Shown: piece after piece, positions 50,859-62,295 of the stretch
Numbering within the stretch: position 1 is the first letter of the stretch
Layout: every line of letters starts with the position of its first letter
Assembly (NCBI RefSeq): GCF_022539665.2
Contig: NC_081337.1
Span: forward strand, 4,130,679-4,194,678
Source: Daphnia carinata
Lineage: Eukaryota; Arthropoda; Branchiopoda; Diplostraca; Daphniidae
Length of the DNA: 64,000 nt
Reading direction: 5' to 3'
Notes under the pieces: model-generated
What the model was told of the DNA's origin: nothing
The model's database searches: none
The model's input: the letters and a program-made list of their open reading frames with translations, nothing else
Made by a program: the position numbers and the translations under genes

Positions 50859-50993
50859 AAAATAAATTCCCAATTTTTAAAATTGATTGTTCTGCTTATA
50901 GTCAAGTCAAATAAGTCCCAGTGAACAGAAATCAGGCCGTGTAAAATATAAACAATACGTTCATTTGCGCGACTAAGAAGTTTATTTTTTACA

Positions 50994-51922
50994 TTACGGA
51001 GAACGAGTAAGCCACAGTATGACTTTCCAAACAATATATACAGCGCCTAATGAGACGACGACGGCATCGCGCTGTTGTCTTTGCTGCTGTTCTCTTTCGA
51101 AACCAGCCATGCGACGATGGAGGCGACCTATTTGCTGTCTAAGTACAAAAACTTCTTCAGTCAGTTGGGAGGACGTCAAAGTTAGCTGTGGTGGCTCTGA
51201 TAGGATCACAGCAGAACTACTTTTGTCAGCAACCAATACCATGTCTTGACTATTCAATTCTGAATCACTCTGGTTACTATCGTCATCACTCTCATGTTCT
51301 TCTTGGTGATCTAGGATGTTGGGTACCGCATCTACAGTAATAGATCTTGGTGGAGTCTAGATAAGGGAAATTTTCTGTAATGGATATTACTTGCAGAATA
51401 ATGTCTAAAAAGATGTTTTTATACCCGAACACGAACAGGAGGATAACTGTTAATTGACAGAATCGAATTTTCCAGAATTAGCTCATGTGGGGGGGCTTTC
51501 ATACCAACATGTTGATCTTGCCCTTCAAAATTCAGAAAACCCATATTAAATTTCTTTGCATAATGATAGGTAAGCCCAATTTATATGCCAAATGTTTACT
51601 CAACTCTTTTTAAGTAAACCTGAAAAAGAATTGTCACTTACCAACTACAAGTATCCTTTCGGGGACTTTCATCTCATACTTGGAATCTGTTTTATTGGCA
51701 TATCTTGTGCTAAAATTCCCTAACCCAAGTTTGTCATCTTCGTCGATACCTAAGGATAGATAATCTATTAAGCAAAAGTTCTAAAGAAAGCCATATCTAA
51801 CAGATTTTACCACCAAGTACACTTATGCGTTTAGGTACTTGCATTTTGCTACTCATTTCTGCAGTAAACGCCGAATTTTCATACAGTTCATCGTGCGTAT
51901 TATTGTACGCGTGACTACCCAT
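50994..51922 (-). CDS. Mff: Mitochondrial fission factor homologue (Mff / Tango11)
   Basis: Tail-anchored outer-membrane receptor for the dynamin Drp1 on mitochondria and peroxisomes. Exons 51811-51922, 51642-51749, 51425-51522 and 50994-51356 give 681 nt, 226 residues. Two copies of the Drp1-binding type motif are visible: MQVPKRISVLG (about 28-38) and MKVPERILVVG (about 64-74). TPPRSITV, as in vertebrate Mff (TPPRVLTL), follows an exon junction. Then an acidic stretch, a coiled coil (EEVFVLRQQIGRLHRRMAGF) and one C-terminal helix (VVSLGAVYIVWKVILWL) with a short basic RSP end. Convergent with the palmitoyltransferase gene, stops 135 bp apart. Confidence 0.92.
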
Positions 51923-52257
51923 ATCACCACTAGAGATTTTTGACTAAATTTAATGGCAAACGAAATTCTTTACTTTAAAAAAATATTTATTATCTCGCTA
52001 GCCGCACCAAGATCGAAAAACACAGCAGAAAAAGGTTTATTATCAAACAACGTTGCCGAATCATTTGTCAGACAAAAGTTTCTGTTTATTTTATTTTTTT
52101 ATTTTTTAATCTTTTTCTGTGTTTTATTTGAACTCATGCTTGGCACTTCATAATCACATTTGCAGTTCTACACACTGTACTATGATAGCATTACACTTAT
52201 AGCTTTTTATTGCAAAAACCTAAACCCATTTCGCTTGACATGTTTCGTCGTTTTTTC
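51923..52257. other. Spacer between Mff promoter and PPT2 3' end
   Basis: About 335 AT-rich bp holding the upstream region of Mff and the 3' UTR of the next minus-strand gene. Nothing specific seen. Confidence 0.45.
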
Positions 52258-53481
52258 CTAGTCTAAATGTGGAATAATACATGTATCAATAACTGAGATA
52301 TTCTGGTGCCACTGATGGTGGTAAACACCCTCGACAGTGTAGATTTTTGTCCTATTTTGAAGCGACATTAACCCAAAAAGATCCTGCTTGTAGATGTCAC
52401 GGTCTTCCATATTTTCCACAGTTTCATCTTCTCTGAAAAAACCAAAATGACTACGGAAGAACATATAATTACTTGACACGACGAAACAAAATGCTGACGT
52501 TGTCAATTAAAATTAATGTGATGTCATACCTTGATTGCCAAGGCGTAATAACGCCATCGTCTGGTCCGCCAATTAAGACGAGTTTATTAAGTCGAAGAAA
52601 GTTTGTTCTGTAACTTTCGTTTCTAGCTTCTGGGACAATATTGTCAATGTATGGTAAATACTTCGAATGTTTTATGTAGCTAGCTTGATGGTGTGGATCG
52701 TTCCAATAATTTGCCACCGAATATCTTTGGCCAGGGGAAGTGTAAAAAATTCGGTGTACTGTTTTCTTAACGGCCTTATGGAAAATCAATCGGAGAAAAG
52801 AATCTACGAAGAAAATATTATGTTGTTCAGGACAGCCAGGAAAAACAATTTTCACTCGATCATACCACCGTACTGACCGCCTTGAGGCGAACTGAGAGAT
52901 ACGAAAGTGGAGACATTCAAATTCGAAAGCGTTTCTATCATTCCACGGCATACTAGGCCACCTAAACAAAAAAGAAAAAAGTTATATCGAAAAGAAAATG
53001 TATGACACTAAATTGTTCATCATTACCTTGTGAGTAGCAAAGAAGGTGAATCCCATTTGGATTTTCTGCATTAATCTGTCTGGCGACGGAACCAAATGTT
53101 TCAACCTGCTCCCACATCTATACGAAAATAAGTTACTCAAATTGACAAGAAAAAAAAATTGTTTGTAAATTAAGGAATTAAAGTAAATAGAAACCGGGGC
53201 AAGGGACGATGTTCCATGAAGCAAATCAACGACTGTGACTGACGTTCCTGGATGAACCTGTGTCCAAGGGTATTCCTTATCAACATTTCTAAAATATGTT
53301 TGATTACAATTTTGCCCCAAACCTCACGAATTCGATTAGCCATGAAATCTAAAGATGTTCTCTTATCCCAAATTCCATGCACGATTACTACAGGCTTATA
53401 GGCCCGGTCAGCTGACCATTGCGCGTTTATGGTTACGAGAAAACATAACAAATATATAACGGTTGCACAATCAAACCCCAT
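52258..53481 (-). CDS. PPT2: Lysosomal palmitoyl-protein thioesterase 2
   Basis: Lysosomal alpha/beta hydrolase that removes acyl groups from thioesters. Exons 53323-53481, 53195-53257, 53027-53117, 52869-52961, 52530-52803, 52258-52432 give 855 nt, 284 residues. A cleavable signal peptide (about 1-20, [15 protein letters not shown]) precedes [12 protein letters not shown]. The nucleophile sits in LLCYSQGGLVCRG (Ser), the acid in [15 protein letters not shown] (Asp) and the histidine in [17 protein letters not shown] is typical of PPT2 rather than PPT1. For exon 2 the acceptor CACAG/GTTCATCC was chosen: it gives [15 protein letters not shown] and an open frame, whereas the nearer TTTTAG acceptor shifts frame. 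Confidence 0.93.
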
Positions 53482-54049
53482 TGTGTAACTGGGTATCTGT
53501 CTGAGTTCAGAACTAAGGCTTGGTAACTTCAGAACTAGTATAGGTGTTGAGAAAGAAAAAAAAAAAAAAACTAAACTAAGAACTAGCACAAGACGTCCAC
53601 TCTGTTGAAATATTATTGTTTCATGACAGTCGTTTGGTAAACCCGCCAGCTAAATAGATCTGAATCAGTCAAAAATTAAGGTCACAACACTGAAGCGGTC
53701 GAGAGGGTACTGGACAGCATTCGCTTACGTTCCACTCATTTCAACTGGATACTGTAGCTTCAGTATCTGCTAGGTTTTGCTCTAGGATCAAAGTGCACCA
53801 CTACCGAGTGAATGATAGTTGTTATTTTCTTTTGCACTAGCACGAGAGCGATCTTTCTTTTGCAACGTTTGAAGCCTTAGAACTTGACCACTACCGCGAA
53901 GCGCTATTCTTTTGTTTAAAAAATTTCAGATGGCATCAGAGTCCTTGAAAATTTATTGGAAAAAAATCCAGATAATTTTTCTATCACGAGAGTATTACAG
54001 TTCCATAGAGAGTCATTTGTGTAGACACAACACAAGGATGAAAAACGCG
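53482..54049. other. Spacer between PPT2 promoter and peflin 3' end
   Basis: About 570 bp; contains the PPT2 upstream region and the peflin 3' UTR. A poly-A run lies near 53555-53570. No exon seen. Confidence 0.45.
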
Positions 54050-54779
54050 TTAAGTGCTTTCCACAACCGCTTGGAGAAAATCTTCATACCCAACAGTGAT
54101 CGTGCCCATTAACTTCGTGTCGTGTCGCCGGAAAGCATCTGTAATTATTGAATTGAAATTAGAAAGACTTTAGAGTGAACGCATTTTTAGTTGCATCAAC
54201 TTACTAGTTAACTTATGTAACTGGACACAGGCCAAAATAAAACCGTCGAAGGTAATTTGACCTGGTTTGGAAGCAAATTTATTGAACAGAGATTCAATTG
54301 ATTTGTCTGACAGCCTGTAACCCATCTGAAAAAGAGCCTGTCCAAGTTCTTTTTCATCAATGGCACCAGAGCTGTCTTTGTCAAACATGTGAAATGAGGT
54401 TTTCCACTGGTTGACATAATGGAAGAGTTGCTTGAAACCTTGCAGATCAATCATTCTCGAATTTTCAGAACTAAACATTTTCACCAGTAAATCACAGGCT
54501 TCAATACTAAAATGAGCTCCATTGCCGACAACCAACGCTTGTCTTAGCTCGCTTGAAGAAATTTTTCCAGACTTATCCTGGTCAACTGCTTGAAACCTTA
54601 CATACAATTAGTAGGACATTTTCAATAACGCTTTTTTTTATACTACCCATAAAGGTAGAATTAAACAGATTCAATATGCAAAGTTACCATTTAATCAAAT
54701 CTTCATCGTGGGGTGCAGTTGACGATGGATTTGGATTCGATGTTTGCTGTCCATAAGAATTACTTGCGGAAGAGTACAT
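54050..54779 (-). CDS. PEF1: Peflin-like penta-EF-hand calcium-binding protein
   Basis: Calcium-dependent adaptor that pairs with ALG-2 at ER exit sites in other animals. Exons 54688-54779, 54205-54596 and 54050-54138 give 573 nt, 190 residues. Short N terminus (MYSSASNSYGQQ) lacks the long Gly/Pro repeats of vertebrate peflin. EF-hands: DQDKSGKISSSELRQAL (canonical loop), a degenerate second loop around SENSRMIDLQGF, FDKDSSGAIDEKELGQAL (canonical), then two divergent ones (KPGQITFDGF; GTITVGYEDF). WFQAVD at the first junction and LTNAFRRHD at the second match family blocks, fixing the splices. Confidence 0.9.
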
Positions 54780-55835
54780 TGCTGAGGTAATTAACAAATG
54801 AAATCTAAAAGAACAAGTTGATCATAATAAATACGTGTCGAAGTAGAAGACAAATGAGCTTGTGCGATTCTATGGCGTATACTACGATACGTTTCCGGAT
54901 TAGCCAGTCATTGAATCGATTGTTTACATTTTGTAAACGTAGGTTCAACCTTATAAGTAATAGTTATCTGTGATATTTTTAAGAGTACCGCATTTTTAGA
55001 TTAGTCCCATTTGGGCGATTCTGGCAATCATGGCAAGTACAGATAGCAACACTATCAAACATCTTCAACATCCCCAGTCAATGAAAACATCAAAACAGAC
55101 ACATACCAGGGAAACGAAAAAATGCAGAAGCAACTACGATAAGGCTAGGAACTGAATATTATCGCCTGTACTTTGGAAACAATTACGAAACGTTTCGTAA
55201 TCTTCTTCGCACAAAATACATGCACATAGCAAGTGATTTCTAGAATCAACGCAGCTTCAACAATCCCTCAATGCTGGCAGTTCTGTTGTCTCCTTGGCTA
55301 CCAGCATTAAATACTTTTGACGACTGTTTGTTTAACAATCACCAATATTAGGAATTCTTCTTCACAAACTTGTCACATGCTGTTTAAGGTATACCATAAC
55401 ATATTGCATAATCTTACATGCCAACTTCAACACCTTAATGTATGATATTACCAGTACCACCTCCGTAGTCAACTAATTTAGATGAGACGTCTCATACTGA
55501 CTAAACGCCATCTATACATAAATTAGTTCACTTAGTCGAGCCAAGGGCGGATGTTTTTACTTGTAACACCTAAAAGCAACTTTCGAGTATTGAGATTCAA
55601 TCCGTCAAACAAGTTTTTATTTTGAGGGTAGAGTGACGATAAGCATATGCAAGGACTCACGAACGACTTCGAATAAGATAGTGTGTACGTGTCAAGTTTG
55701 TTCGTGTACGGGGACAGGATCACAAGATACACTTTCAATTTATTATCAAATCAAAATTATTCTTTCTCGTATTTCGTTAAAATCACAATCATTAAGGTAA
55801 CAACACTGGTGGCAAAATTTCGTCCCGGGAAAGTT
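54780..55835. promoter_or_regulatory. Divergent region between peflin and OXNAD1
   Basis: About 1.05 kb, AT-rich. The frame leading into OXNAD1 is open from 55683 without an ATG, so part of this may be 5' UTR. No other feature recognised. Confidence 0.45.
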
Positions 55836-56973
55836 ATGAAATCGTTGGCCATGAAGTATCCCGGCCTCCCGGGCTTATCCCTGCATAAGCCTAAACTGGC
55901 AATTCAGCTTTGTTTAAAAAGGAAATTAGAGATTTTATCAATGGGAGGGCACACAGAAAGAACAAAAATTAACTATCGTCAAAATGTCATGAGTGGTGCC
56001 ACAGTAATTGAAAGAAAAATTCTAAGCCCCACTGTAATTGGAATAAAATTAATGGTTGAAGATCATAGCCTGGCATTCTTTTCTGGCCAGTGGTAAGGAA
56101 TTTTCAAACACAATTTACATCAGAGGTATTCTCAATAATTTATTATTAGTTCCAATTTGTCAGGGTTGATTTATTCATCCCAAATGTAAATCAAGTTGGG
56201 GGTTTTTCAATGTGTTCACCACCTTCATTGCTTGAACAGTCTCAGCAAATTGATCTAGCAATAAAGAAATCCTCATGGCCACCTGCTCAATGGGTACACA
56301 CAAACTGCAAAGTTGGTGACAAAGTACAAATTCGCGTTGGGGGAGACTTCTATTACATTCCTCCATCAAATGTTCCAATTCCAGACATGATTTTCATAGC
56401 AGGTGGAGTTGGGATCAATCCCTTGCTATCCATCCTTCTCCAGCTCAAACACCATTTTCAAATACCAACTAATGAAAAATACTTACCAAAAAACATAACA
56501 TTGCTTTATAGTGCAAAACAGAAAGAAGAGCTACTTTTTCAAGTAGGGTAACATTGGAACATCGTATTTAAATTATCAAATGTGGAATAAAAATAAGATG
56601 CTGATTTTTTTAATTCATTTTTTAAAGGATACAATCTCAGAATTGAAACACGGCCCGTTGAAGTCGTTTGATTGTCGTTTTTTCGTAACACGGCTTCCCG
56701 CTTCGGAAAACGACCAAAGTGGCCAAAGAGGATCGCAATTCAGAGGTTTGTTTAATGCTTGTCTAAAGAACTGATCGACATGGTTATGGCTTTTGGTTTA
56801 TAACAGACGGTCGGCTGATGGAAAAGGACTTGCGGCTAGCCATTAATAAAAGTGATATTGACACCGTTATCTGTTTTATTTGCGGACCTCCACCTATGAC
56901 GGATGCCATCCATTCTCAGCTTATAAAAATGGAAGTACCTGCTAAACAAATCAAATATGAAAAATGGTGGTGA
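55836..56973 (+). CDS. OXNAD1: Oxidoreductase NAD-binding domain-containing protein 1
   Basis: Flavoprotein reductase of the ferredoxin-NADP reductase fold, probably mitochondrial; physiological substrate unknown. Exons 55836-56092, 56164-56542, 56628-56745, 56807-56973 give 921 nt, 306 residues, near the vertebrate length. FAD part: FFSGQWVDLFIP and VGGFSMCSPP (the R.YS-like flavin motif position). NAD part: MIFIAGGVGINPLLSIL (Gly-rich loop), LLYSAKQKEELLF, CGPPPMTDAI. It ends KYEKWW, as in vertebrates. The start chosen is the first ATG in the open frame; its basic N terminus (KPKLAIQLCLKRK) suits a mitochondrial presequence. Confidence 0.92.
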
Positions 56974-57296
56974 TCCCATAATGAAAAAGTTAGCACAACA
57001 ACTACTGCGATTTCGAGTTGTAATTAGTCTCTATCGTGGTTCGTGCTGAACAAACTAATGATATAACCCAGATGACACTACACTTTGTAATGTCAAATTA
57101 ACGCTCAAATCGTCATAATTGAAATTGCACTAGAAATGTGATAATACTTACGGACTACAATAATCTCCCGTTTCTTGTACTCCGTCCAAATAGTAAATTG
57201 TAGTCGAAAGCTTGTTACAAAAATTCATGACACTGTGGGAAATAGTTCAATAAAATATGGGGAAACCACTCGACAAATGCAAATCAATCGTTATAC
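56974..57296. other. Convergent 3' region with a candidate extra exon of SCLY
   Basis: Between the OXNAD1 and SCLY stops. On the minus strand 57152-57232 has a TCCCACAG acceptor, 81 open nt and a GTAAGTATT donor; see findings. Otherwise AT-rich UTR-like sequence. Confidence 0.4.
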
Positions 57297-59112
57297 TCAC
57301 AAATGGTAATTCAAAATAATCCTGGTAAATATAATTGTACGAACACTAGTCCTTTTGAGTGCCAACTTCAACATTTGGACTATTTGGTCTATCTCTGATG
57401 GTGTTGTATCGCGACCAAGGCTCAAACGCACAGCAGAACGGGCATCTTCACAGCTCACACCAGACGCCATTAGTATTGCTAGAAAAAGACATCACAAGTT
57501 AGATTTAACAATTTAAAAATATTCAAATCTATGGCATTACCTGATGGCTTCCCTGTTCCATGGCAAGCTGCCCCAGTACTGGCCATCAGACGGGGACAAC
57601 GGCTCAAAATTTCGCCGCCACTCATTCCAGTTCCCCTAAAGGAAACGCTGCTAGTATTTGGTAGACGCATGGCAGTGTCACAGTTGACGATTATGTTTTC
57701 GCCAAACTCAACCTTAGCGATCAATATAGATGTTTTTGTGTTCTATAACTCTGAAAAATAGATCAAAATAAATACACACGATCAGTGACTTCTCCAACAA
57801 GTCACGCATTTTTTTCATGGTTTCGTGGTATTTTTCCAGGTTTTGCGAAACCAACTCGGCTGCGCATCCAAGACCGTGAATCATCTATCCAACATACAAA
57901 AGGATAATTTTTGTTAATGTTACATTTTCACGTTAATGCATACGGGCGTGTTCTCTGTTCCGGGACGAAGGCCACGCTCTTGTCCCCCGCCAAAAAACAT
58001 TGGGTATAATGGAGTTGAATCTTCTGCCATTTCCCTCACAAAAAGAGCTCCAACTCTAGGCCCATAAAACTGGAAAGTTTGTTAGAACCGCTGGCCAACC
58101 ATTTCAACTTGGCTAATGTCTGTACTTTATGACCAACTATTGTCAAATAATCTACTCCAAGTTCTTCCACATCGACTGATATTTTCCCGATAGCTTGAGC
58201 AGCATCAGTGTGTAAGAGAATTCTACACAAACCTTCCTTTTGGCGGATTTCATTCAATATTCTTATTTTCCTGTTAACGAAAAGTACATGGCATAAATGT
58301 TTGACTTTGCGCGGAAAAACTGTGAATCAAAACTCTTTTAAGCCACAAACCTGGAAATTTCAGCTACTGGCATTATCACCCCAGTTTCATTATTAGCCAA
58401 CATAACAGTGACAAGGCACGTGTTGGGTTTGATGAGCTTTTCAATTTCTTCAATAAGAATTTGCCCAGAAGACATAGATACAGGGACAAAATCTACATCT
58501 ATAATAATGATTGCATGTTGTGTTTAATTCAGAAAAATATGTAAAGTTAGGCCATGATATAACTTTCATACCTGCAAGTTGCTCTGCTTCATAATGTTTT
58601 AATGGTAGAAGTATTGCATCATGTTCAACATTGGTTGTTATAATATGTGGTTTCAACAAAGCACCTTGGCCTAATTTTCCAGATCCAGAATTGAAATATT
58701 TCAAAGCAGTATGCAACACCACATTATTTCCCTAGACATAATAAATGAAATTCAAGGTTTCGAAAGCATCAAAAAGATGTGAAATATTCTATATACTGTT
58801 GAGTTTCATACTTCTGTTCCCCCAGAAACAAATATTATGTCAGTAGGCTTAGCATTTAGCATGGTTGCAACTTTCTTCCTGGCCTGATTGATCAGCTCCT
58901 TTGCACTTCGACCTATTTCAGTGGAGGAACTGGGGTTTGCCCAGGCATTTGCAAGGGCTTCTGATACACAATGTATCACTTCAGGAGCCAGTGGAGTGGT
59001 TGCATTATCTACATGAGAATTACAAACTTATTCACTTTCCCAGTAATGATAAACAGGCAATAATTTTTAAAAACCTACAGTCAAGATAAATTTTCTTCTC
59101 TTGTAATTCCAT
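57297..59112 (-). CDS. SCLY: Selenocysteine lyase
   Basis: PLP enzyme of the NifS class that splits selenocysteine to alanine and selenide, recycling selenium. Nine coding exons: 59079-59112, 58812-59008, 58572-58731, 58351-58498, 58126-58270, 57944-58069, 57780-57884, 57541-57712, 57297-57478, total 1269 nt (422 residues). Motifs: [50 protein letters not shown], the PLP lysine in [23 protein letters not shown] and the active-site cysteine in [26 protein letters not shown] matches SCLY. Exon 1 ends after GAC-T (GTAGGT donor), which restores the DYNATTP motif. The acceptor at 57712 (GCTAAG/GTTGAG) lies beyond two better-looking AGs that would make the intron too short. The last about 20 residues have no vertebrate counterpart. 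Confidence 0.94.
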
Positions 59113-60440
59113 GGTGTCTCAATAATGGGACTGTAAGACCTGTGTGGTAAGTTTGACTTGCCCTTTCAACTGGTAGAAAATTCGGGACTTTAAACGAAGC
59201 ACAGTGTCATGCTTTGCTACGAATATGCGGTCGGGACTGCTTATCAGCTAGTCCATTTAAACTGAATTGATAGCTTTGTTGATGTAAACAACTGCTACCA
59301 TCTAGTAGTTGAGGAACTAAAATGATTGAAGAGGCTACCACGATGGCAAGGAAAGCTATGTTGCTTGACCAGTAAAACCTCCTGCATCTGCGACTGCCAG
59401 GACTACTTTCTTGATGGCGGTAGTGTAAACTTGGTAATTCATAAACACATGTCGAAAACAGGAAATCGAGGATAAAAACCTTCTTTCTTTATTTCTATTT
59501 TCTATCGATGTATTTTTTTTTTAATTCCATGTATAGAGATACACGTAAAGAGAAAAAAAAAAATTATAATTGATAAATGTCGACACTGGTACAAATAGGA
59601 AGGACGTGTTTGACATTATTCTTGTTGCCCTATCTTTAAATAATAAATATCAGAAAAGATGTTTGCTTTCTCCGAGCATTCAAGTCTATGCCACACCCTA
59701 TCAAAATCTCGAGAGGGAGAGAGATGTATTTTAATCCCTGACGGATATTGCGACCAAACCCCTCAGAAATGCTGTGGAGTCGTCAACGATATGAACCACA
59801 CATTCCCAATAAAACAGATTCCTAAGAAAACGAAAAAGTACAAGGGTTGTTCATCTTCATCGCAGAATCAACAGGAAAAGACTTTAAATGATTATAAATC
59901 TACGAAAATGATAGGCAAACCACACGTCTTCTAGTTTAATTATTAGTTACACGTCGGTACATTTTTCCCTATCCTGCTGGGTGGGCAAGATCTGTCCGAA
60001 CTCTTTCTTTTTTTTTTTCGTACGAAAGCAGATTCCGAAAAACATCGGGGGTCTCTTACATGCATAGAGGGTGCGGTGTCGATGCTTTTCCTTGATAAAT
60101 AATCCACACACACAAAAGACATTCTACAAAAGCAAACTAACAAGTAAAAAAAAGGGAACCAAAGGGGGTAGAGCGCTATAATCATCCGCGGGTCGGGAAT
60201 ATAAACAAACTGGGAGGAAACGATAAGCGAGAATCCCAATCTTGCTATCCGCATGCAGAGCGCTTTAGAATGGCTGACGAGAGCATATACCTCGAACGTT
60301 GATGGCATTAGTCTCCGTTTTCTGTCGCGATCGAATTCTTGCCTGTATTTGGAACAACGAAAACCGCCACATTTTAAAGCGTAAGACAAACAAACAAACG
60401 AAAAATCACGATAATGTGGAAATCTATAGACTTTTCGGTA
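59113..60440. other. Upstream region of SCLY and spacer
   Basis: No gene supported. A GGGAGAGAGAG stretch and an open frame at 59659-59934 (91 codons, Cys/Lys/Ser-rich) are present, without family likeness or convincing splice context. Confidence 0.45.
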
Positions 60441-61865
60441 ACACCGACAGCCCTTGATATGCTAAATCAATGTCACATTGTATCTGCATTTCTTTTCTTT
60501 TTCTTCCCCCCCCCCCCTTTAAAAAAAAAAAAATAGAAATCAAATGCGGAGTGGATTAGAAATTTGTTTTTTTTTTTTTTTTTTTTTTTGTTCTCTTTCT
60601 TCTGATATCTTTTTGGTCCAATACCTGGCTAGAATTGGCAGGGGGGATGCAGAAATTTTTCAAGGTAAATGCTTTTTCTTTCATCCTTTTTCTCAACTTG
60701 CACCGACACTGTCTTCTTTTTTTTTTTCTTTTAACGGCTAGACTCAATGGCTTTATGCGCTTCCGCAAAAAAGACCGAACAGTTCCAAATGCCATTGTGT
60801 CGCGTGCATTCCCCGCCCATGCCTAAACGTCGGCAAACTATCCTTTCAATTTGAATTTAACAAAAAATAAAAAAAAAACGCACAGAAGAAAAGAGAAGTA
60901 AACACATCTTTCATCCCCTTTTTTTTTTTTCTAAATCAATAATAAGCTCACATGCTCTCTTATATAGACTCCATAAGCTTAACAAGACTCCACTTGTACC
61001 CTCCCACCTCAAACTTATACCTGGCCGTATGATCTGTCACTTGTTTGGGTCGTAGTCGTATGTACACTCACCTCCTGAGCGAAACGTGTAAACTAAGACA
61101 CACAATAGAGTACACATCTAAATCTTTTTTTTTTTTTTTTTTTTTTTTTTCTTTCTTCCATCTGATTGTCTAAGTGGATTGGATCAATTCGACACGACTG
61201 CGCGCTCACCATCACAGCACAGATTGTGGATTTGTGAGTGTGTGTGTGTGTGTGCGGATGTATGACTCGTGTGTTCCTCTTGACTGTTTCCATATGCAGA
61301 GCCCTGGAGCTGCTGCGCGCGTTTTCTATTGGCAAGAGGAAGCAACGAGCCACTCGCTTGCCATTGGTCGGCGGCTTCGAGCGTACAGGTAAGGAAGGAA
61401 AAAAAAACGAAGAAAGAAAAAAAAAAAAAAAAAAGAAAATGAGGGAATAAAAAAAAAAAAAAAAAAAAAGTAAGAGCCGGACAAGTCTCTCTTTCCTCCC
61501 ATTCAGTCGTTGCGTGCCATCCGAGACTTGAAGGTGCGCGTGTTAGTGCCGCGTTTCACGTGTGTGGCTAATTCTTGTGTGCACACCGTTTTGTTCCAAT
61601 TTTTTTGTGTAAGTTTTCTTCGTGTGTGTGTGTGTGTGTGCGTGTGTGTTGTTTTCAAAAAGGGCTGCGGGGTGTCGAGTTCATTTAGTTCCGCGTGCCG
61701 TCTACTCACTTTTCTCGCATTCGATCAACTTTTAGGGGGACGAAGATTACCGAACCAATTGCTTTCGGTACGGGATTATCGTAAAGCGGCCTGCGTGTCC
61801 GGCTTTTACTCTGCGACAAAATTACACAAACAATCGAATTTTAAAGAGAATTAATTAAACAAAAG
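60441..61865. repeat. Homopolymer- and GT-rich low-complexity region
   Basis: Dense T and A runs (T tracts at about 60567-60589 and 61124-61150, A tracts near 61418 and 61450), and GT repeats at about 61236-61254 and 61622-61640. Probably the 5' flank and 5' UTR of the exon that starts at 61866; CT-rich bases near 61480-61500 may mark the promoter, unproven. Confidence 0.6.
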
Positions 61866-61945
61866 ATGGGACGAATGAAGTGGTTCAATTTCATCGTGGC
61901 TCTATCCATTCTAGCGATTCAATCCGCTTCGGCTATCCAATGGCT
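61866..61945 (+). CDS. First coding exon of a secreted protein, possibly Wnt11
   Basis: ATG followed by a basic residue pair and a hydrophobic core (FNFIVALSILAI) with an Ala-x-Ala end (SASA): a signal peptide. It then reads AIQWL and is cut by a GTAAGT donor in phase 2. Vertebrate Wnt11 also has a short first coding exon whose mature start reads GIKWL, so Wnt11 is a candidate. This is a five-residue likeness only; other secreted proteins are possible. The next exon is not found before the window ends, so the intron exceeds 2 kb, unlike every other gene here. Confidence 0.5.
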
Positions 61946-62262
61946 GTAAGTATCTTTGTTTGTTTGTTTTTTTTGTTTTTTTTTTCATTTCAAATGATCT
62001 CATAAATCGAATTAAGCTTTCAAGAATGTGCCTATGAATTAATTGTAAATCTAATCCCACCCGATTTTTGTCGGACTACATAATTTTTTTTCTTTTCCGC
62101 AACGTCTTTTACCCCTTTTTTTTTTTGTTTTTTTTTGTTGAGGATCGTTAGCGCAAAGTGTCTCACGAATATCATAACAAACGGTTGTGGCGCCGTTCGA
62201 GCTCCGTCGTTAGCTACCAAATTAGATCGTTGTTATCAAGTTTTAAACAAGACAACCCTCTC

Positions 62263-62295
<33 letters not shown>

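Noticed and set aside
53027-53322. Frameshift in PPT2 exon 2
   Set aside because: The apparent shift appears only with the first TTTTAG acceptor; the CACAG acceptor gives a continuous conserved frame.
59659-59934. 91-codon Cys-containing plus-strand frame
   Set aside because: Isolated, no signal peptide or known motif, no splice partners found.
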